Positions 60,715-64,000 of a stretch of 64,000 bases of DNA are shown in pieces; the first letter of the stretch is position 1; each line of letters opens with the position of its first letter. The notes beneath the pieces were generated by a model, which was given only the letters and a program-made list of their open reading frames with translations, was not told the DNA's origin and made no database searches. This DNA is from Alphaproteobacteria bacterium (GTDB lineage Bacteria > Pseudomonadota > Alphaproteobacteria > Micropepsales > Micropepsaceae). A program made the translations under genes and the position numbers. The stretch lies in assembly GCA_021324545.1 (NCBI GenBank), contig JAJPIX010000044.1, positions 1-64,000 on the forward strand. The letters run 5' to 3'.

Positions 60715-63700
60715 TCACTGCTCCGGCTTGATCGTCACCGTGCCGACCGTTGTGCGCGCGCGAATGGCCGGCGCGTACATGTCTTCCACCACGCCGGCCG
60801 GCATCGCATAGGTGCCAACGGTCACCGCGCGCGCAATGTAAGCCAGCCGGTAGGGCGGCGGAGGCGCAGGCTTCTTCTTGGCCTCGTCGCTTGTGTCCTG
60901 ATATTGCGAGCCGATGTTGAAGGCGGCGACAAAGCGGTCGTCGCGCGCCTCTTCCACGGTCACGTCGTTCAGCTCCGGCAGCCAGGCATAGGCCTTGCCG
61001 TCGTCGCCTGCGATCGGCATTTCGATTTCGAGCCCGGCAGGCAGCAGATCGAGCGCCGCCATCTGGCGGTAGTAATTGTTCGCCATGCGGCCTTCGAGCA
61101 CGATCATCACCCGATCATTCTGATGCAGGTCGGAAAGATCGGCCGGCTGGCCGGACATTGTCCATACCGTCTTGGTGAGCGTCAGACCGTTGCTCGTGGC
61201 GGGAAGCGGAACGGCGGGTGTTCCCTGGACCGACACGTTGCGCCAGACTGTTCCGCCGCCACGATTGAGGATGGCGATGCCGGCGTTGAGCGCGGCAAGC
61301 GTGGGCGCAAGCCGCACGGCGCCATCGCGCGGCGCGGCCGGCTTGCCGTTCACAGCGATGTCGAGCTTCGTTTTCTGCCGCGAGAGCTCGTAGGCCGCGC
61401 GCAATTGCCAGGCCTTTTCCTGCGTGGTCGTGGCGTTCAGCCGCATGTCCACCTCGTCTGTCTTGGCGAGGAAGGCCGGGATCATTTCATTCTCGTTCGC
61501 TTCCGAGGCGAGCGTGACGGTGCCGGCGATATCGCGCAGGAGCGAGCCGTAATCATCGGTCGGATAGGTTACGGCTCTTGCGTCCGCCAGCAGGTCCCGC
61601 GCGCGGTTGAACGCAGCGGCGGCCCTGCTCCTGTCGCCGGCATCGGCGGCGGCGGTTCCCGTGAGCGCCGCGGCCATGGCTGTCTTCATTTCGCTCATGC
61701 GCGTATCGGCAAAATAGCGCAGATCGCTCAGATTCGCCTGACCGGAACGCGCCAGCACATAGAAGGCGTAGGCGCGCACGTTGTCGTCATTTGAATCCGA
61801 CGTCGCTGCGCCGCGCAGCCAGCCTGTACCGCGCCGGAGCGCCTCGTTGGGCACAACATAGCCCTTCTGCTTGGCCTGGTTGAGGAAATCGAGTGCAAAG
61901 ACGGACAGCCACGGATCGGCGTCGGAACCGGCCGCCCACATGCCGAAATTGCCGGCATAATTCTGCATGTCCAGCACGGTATCCACCGCGTTCTGGATGC
62001 GATCATGCAGCCGCTCGTCCTTCTGGAACTTCACCAGATCGGCGAGATCGTTGAAGTAGAGAAGCGGCAATGCGCGGCTGGTGGTCTGCTCGATGCAGCC
62101 ATAGGGATAGCGGTCGAGCCAACGCAGGATTCCGGCTACATCGTTGAAGCCGTGGGCCGCCGACACGTTGATCGCCACATTCGCAGTGGACGGGACGATG
62201 TTCGCCACCAGCGAGCGGTTCGCGGTGAAGGTCTGGCCCGCGTTGAGCGGCAGCGTGCTGTCATCGGCGATATCGAGCTGCGGTGCGCGCACTTCGATGG
62301 GCCACGAGCGGGTGACCCTGAAACCGGGGCCCGTGACCATGAGCGAAATGTTTGAGATGCCGATCCCCTTGCCGACCAGGCCCACGGGAACCAGAATTCG
62401 CTGGTCGGCGCGCAGCGGCTTTGTGATGACCGTTTGTGGCGCACCGCCCTCCATGCCCACGGCGCCGCCTGCCTTGATGACGGCCGTGTAATTGCCGGGC
62501 TTGCCTTCGACATTGTCCAGATTGAGTGCGGCCTCGGCCGTGTCGCCCGGCGCCAGGAACCGCGGCAGAACGATATCGGCCACAACCGGATCGCGCACCG
62601 TGAGCGGCCGCGCGCCGGAACCGACTTTCTTGTCAGACCACGCAACAGCCATCAGGCGCAGCTCGCCATTGAAGTCGGGAATATCGACCGGCACCTGCGC
62701 CACGCCGTTGTCACCGACTTTCACGAGGCCCGAGAACAGCGCCACCGTCTTGATCGGCACAACCGAAAGCGAACGGCCGCCCAGATTGTCGCCGCCTTCC
62801 CGGAGCGATCCGACGGCGCCGTTTTCGGGCTTGATCAGCCGGCCGTAATCGTCGCGCATGCCCACGCCGAGCCGGCGCTTGCCGAAATAGTAGTGAGCGG
62901 GATCGGGCGACTTGTAGTCCGTGAGCTGAAGAATGCCTTCGTCCACCGCCGCCAGCGTAAGATAGGCCGGTTCGCCCGAATCGAGGCCCTTGATCGTGAC
63001 CGGCAGCACGAGGTGCTGGCGCGGCGTGATCTTTTGCGGGCCGCCGATGGCGGCGGTCAGCGTGCGGGCGGAATTGTCGATCTGCAGCCATGTCACGCCG
63101 ATGGAACGCACCGGCTCGCGCCCGGTCGATTCATTGAGCGCGTGGTAATGCGTCACGAGAACATAGGCGCCTGCGCCCCAGTTCGCATCCACCGGGATGT
63201 CCACGCTGGCGCCGCTTGCCGGCGCATTGATGAGCCGGGATGAAAACACGCGATCGCCCGCAACGACAACCAGCGCCTGACCGTCCGTGGATGGCTTGAT
63301 CTGGACATGGGCGGTTTGGCCGGGCTTGTAGGCCGGCTTGTCCGCCGCCACGGGAATGCGGTCGGGCCTGTCGCCCGCGCTGCTCGCCGCCCAGCCCGAA
63401 TAGAAACGATAGGACGATGCAGAGCCGGATTGGGGATCGGTGATGGTCAGCCGGTAGGTGCCCCACGGAAATGTCTGCGCAAGCCGCGCAGGCTTGTCCG
63501 CCCCAATGTTCATCGTGCCGCTGGTGATCAGCCGGTCGCGCGTGACGGATTGGTATTTCCAGGTGCCGTCGTCCTGGTACCATTGATATTCCGTGTCCTC
63601 GCGCACCCAGGTGTATTGCAGGCCGTTCAGCGCCATCCGCTTGCCGTTTGCGTCAAGCGCAATCGCCTCGAAACCTGCGCGCGAGCTTTCCGGCACCGAA

Positions 63701-64000
63701 CCATCCTGGAAATCGGGCAGAATGCCGATCGCCACATCACGCGTGCGCACGGGCAACTCCACCGTCTTGTCCGTGGTCCGTCCGCCGGGCTCATGAATCG
63801 ATACATTGATGACCGCCTTGAGCGGTAATGTCGTATCCGAAAGATCGCCGATGGAGCCCGTGGCGGTCGTCACACCGGCATCGTCGGTGTTGGGGACGTT
63901 GACGTCGACATCAACATCGCTGAACGAATCATCCACTCGGCCGAATTGGTACTGCGCATAGTCCGGATAGGGTTCGGGGTCGGTCGTGATTTTCGCGCTG
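60715..64000 (-). CDS. Bacterial alpha-2-macroglobulin (YfhM-like), 5' end outside window
   Basis: The frame is open from the right edge; about 1094 C-terminal residues are visible of a protein usually about 1600-1900 long. The thioester motif is intact: YPYGCIEQTTSRALPLLYF. Other family segments are MGxx domains (GKPGNYTAVIKAGGAVGMEG), WFD-type FRVTRSWPIEVRAP and a terpenoid-cyclase-like helical domain around it. It is a periplasmic protease trap that protects the envelope and pairs with PBP1C, whose gene begins immediately after its stop. Confidence 0.92.
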   Translation of the reverse strand, partial: SAKITTDPEPYPDYAQYQFGRVDDSFSDVDVDVNVPNTDDAGVTTATGSIGDLSDTTLPLKAVINVSIHEPGGRTTDKTVELPVRTRDVAIGILPDFQDGSVPESSRAGFEAIALDANGKRMALNGLQYTWVREDTEYQWYQDDGTWKYQSVTRDRLITSGTMNIGADKPARLAQTFPWGTYRLTITDPQSGSASSYRFYSGWAASSAGDRPDRIPVAADKPAYKPGQTAHVQIKPSTDGQALVVVAGDRVFSSRLINAPASGASVDIPVDANWGAGAYVLVTHYHALNESTGREPVRSIGVTWLQIDNSARTLTAAIGGPQKITPRQHLVLPVTIKGLDSGEPAYLTLAAVDEGILQLTDYKSPDPAHYYFGKRRLGVGMRDDYGRLIKPENGAVGSLREGGDNLGGRSLSVVPIKTVALFSGLVKVGDNGVAQVPVDIPDFNGELRLMAVAWSDKKVGSGARPLTVRDPVVADIVLPRFLAPGDTAEAALNLDNVEGKPGNYTAVIKAGGAVGMEGGAPQTVITKPLRADQRILVPVGLVGKGIGISNISLMVTGPGFRVTRSWPIEVRAPQLDIADDSTLPLNAGQTFTANRSLVANIVPSTANVAINVSAAHGFNDVAGILRWLDRYPYGCIEQTTSRALPLLYFNDLADLVKFQKDERLHDRIQNAVDTVLDMQNYAGNFGMWAAGSDADPWLSVFALDFLNQAKQKGYVVPNEALRRGTGWLRGAATSDSNDDNVRAYAFYVLARSGQANLSDLRYFADTRMSEMKTAMAAALTGTAAADAGDRSRAAAAFNRARDLLADARAVTYPTDDYGSLLRDIAGTVTLASEANENEMIPAFLAKTDEVDMRLNATTTQEKAWQLRAAYELSRQKTKLDIAVNGKPAAPRDGAVRLAPTLAALNAGIAILNRGGGTVWRNVSVQGTPAVPLPATSNGLTLTKTVWTMSGQPADLSDLHQNDRVMIVLEGRMANNYYRQMAALDLLPAGLEIEMPIAGDDGKAYAWLPELNDVTVEEARDDRFVAAFNIGSQYQDTSDEAKKKPAPPPPYRLAYIARAVTVGTYAMPAGVVEDMYAPAIRARTTVGTVTIKPEQ

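Noticed and set aside
1-64000. tRNA, rRNA, prophage or integrative element
   Set aside because: No cloverleaf, rRNA segment, integrase, transposase or attachment repeats were recognised by reading; a tRNAscan or IS search would be needed to exclude degenerate cases.

Overview
The window is a GC-rich chromosomal segment of an alphaproteobacterium, densely packed with genes on both strands. Lineage markers include families largely confined to Alphaproteobacteria (DUF2336, DUF1491, DUF6456, a DUF5330-like small protein, GapR/DUF2312 beside DUF1244, an aa3-type oxidase subunit IV protein), two PAS histidine kinases, a LexA-type GTTC-N7-GTTC direct repeat, GANTC sites and a CtrA-like site. A Rhizomicrobium- or Caulobacter-like, aerobic heterotroph is plausible, but the species cannot be named from sequence alone. 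No rRNA, tRNA, CRISPR array, transposase, integrase or phage gene was recognised.

Layout. 1-4.5 kb: PuuP-like permease (cut by the left edge) and a TPR membrane protein, divergent from an ornithine-decarboxylase-type enzyme. 4.5-15 kb: DUF2336 protein, a DUF3857/transglutaminase protein with a double TonB-C protein, prfC, DUF1491, two divergent sensor kinases, a DUF6456 regulator and small envelope proteins. 15-19 kb: DUF4424 protein, AraC regulator and an RTX-type secreted protein. 19-24 kb: a beta-oxidation operon (MerR regulator, thiolase, FadB-type fusion, enoyl-CoA hydratase) with a LiuR-like operator, then Fe/Mn superoxide dismutase. 25-31 kb: class III aminotransferase and a trimodular GH18-like/deacetylase/GT2 enzyme, divergent from a polytopic membrane protein. 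31-39 kb: acyl-CoA ligase, DUF1499, amidohydrolase, MBL hydrolase, GST and small membrane proteins. 39-43.5 kb: the most interesting locus (below) and a duplicated small-gene pair. 44-48 kb: pyridine nucleotide transhydrogenase operon. 48-57 kb: DUF2332, ABC1 kinase, NtrC-type regulator, the GapR-DUF1244-DUF1036-pyk neighbourhood, L36 and an MltB-type transglycosylase. 57-64 kb: MFS exporter, a repeat array, pbpC and an alpha-2-macroglobulin gene (cut by the right edge).

Key finding. At 39.2-42.7 kb an ECF sigma factor and its NrsF/DUF1109 membrane anti-sigma factor lie divergent from an operon for a secreted methionine-rich protein, a b-type membrane cytochrome and a periplasmic MsrP/SUOX-fold molybdoenzyme. 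The intergenic region carries two divergent copies of the same promoter core, GTAACC-N16-CGAATT, one facing each transcription unit. The gene set matches the hypochlorite-scavenging SigF/NrsF/MrpX/YedY1/YedZ1 module known from Azospira, so this is best read as an alphaproteobacterial, autoregulated version: a sacrificial methionine protein oxidised by reactive chlorine species and recycled by a molybdenum methionine sulfoxide reductase.
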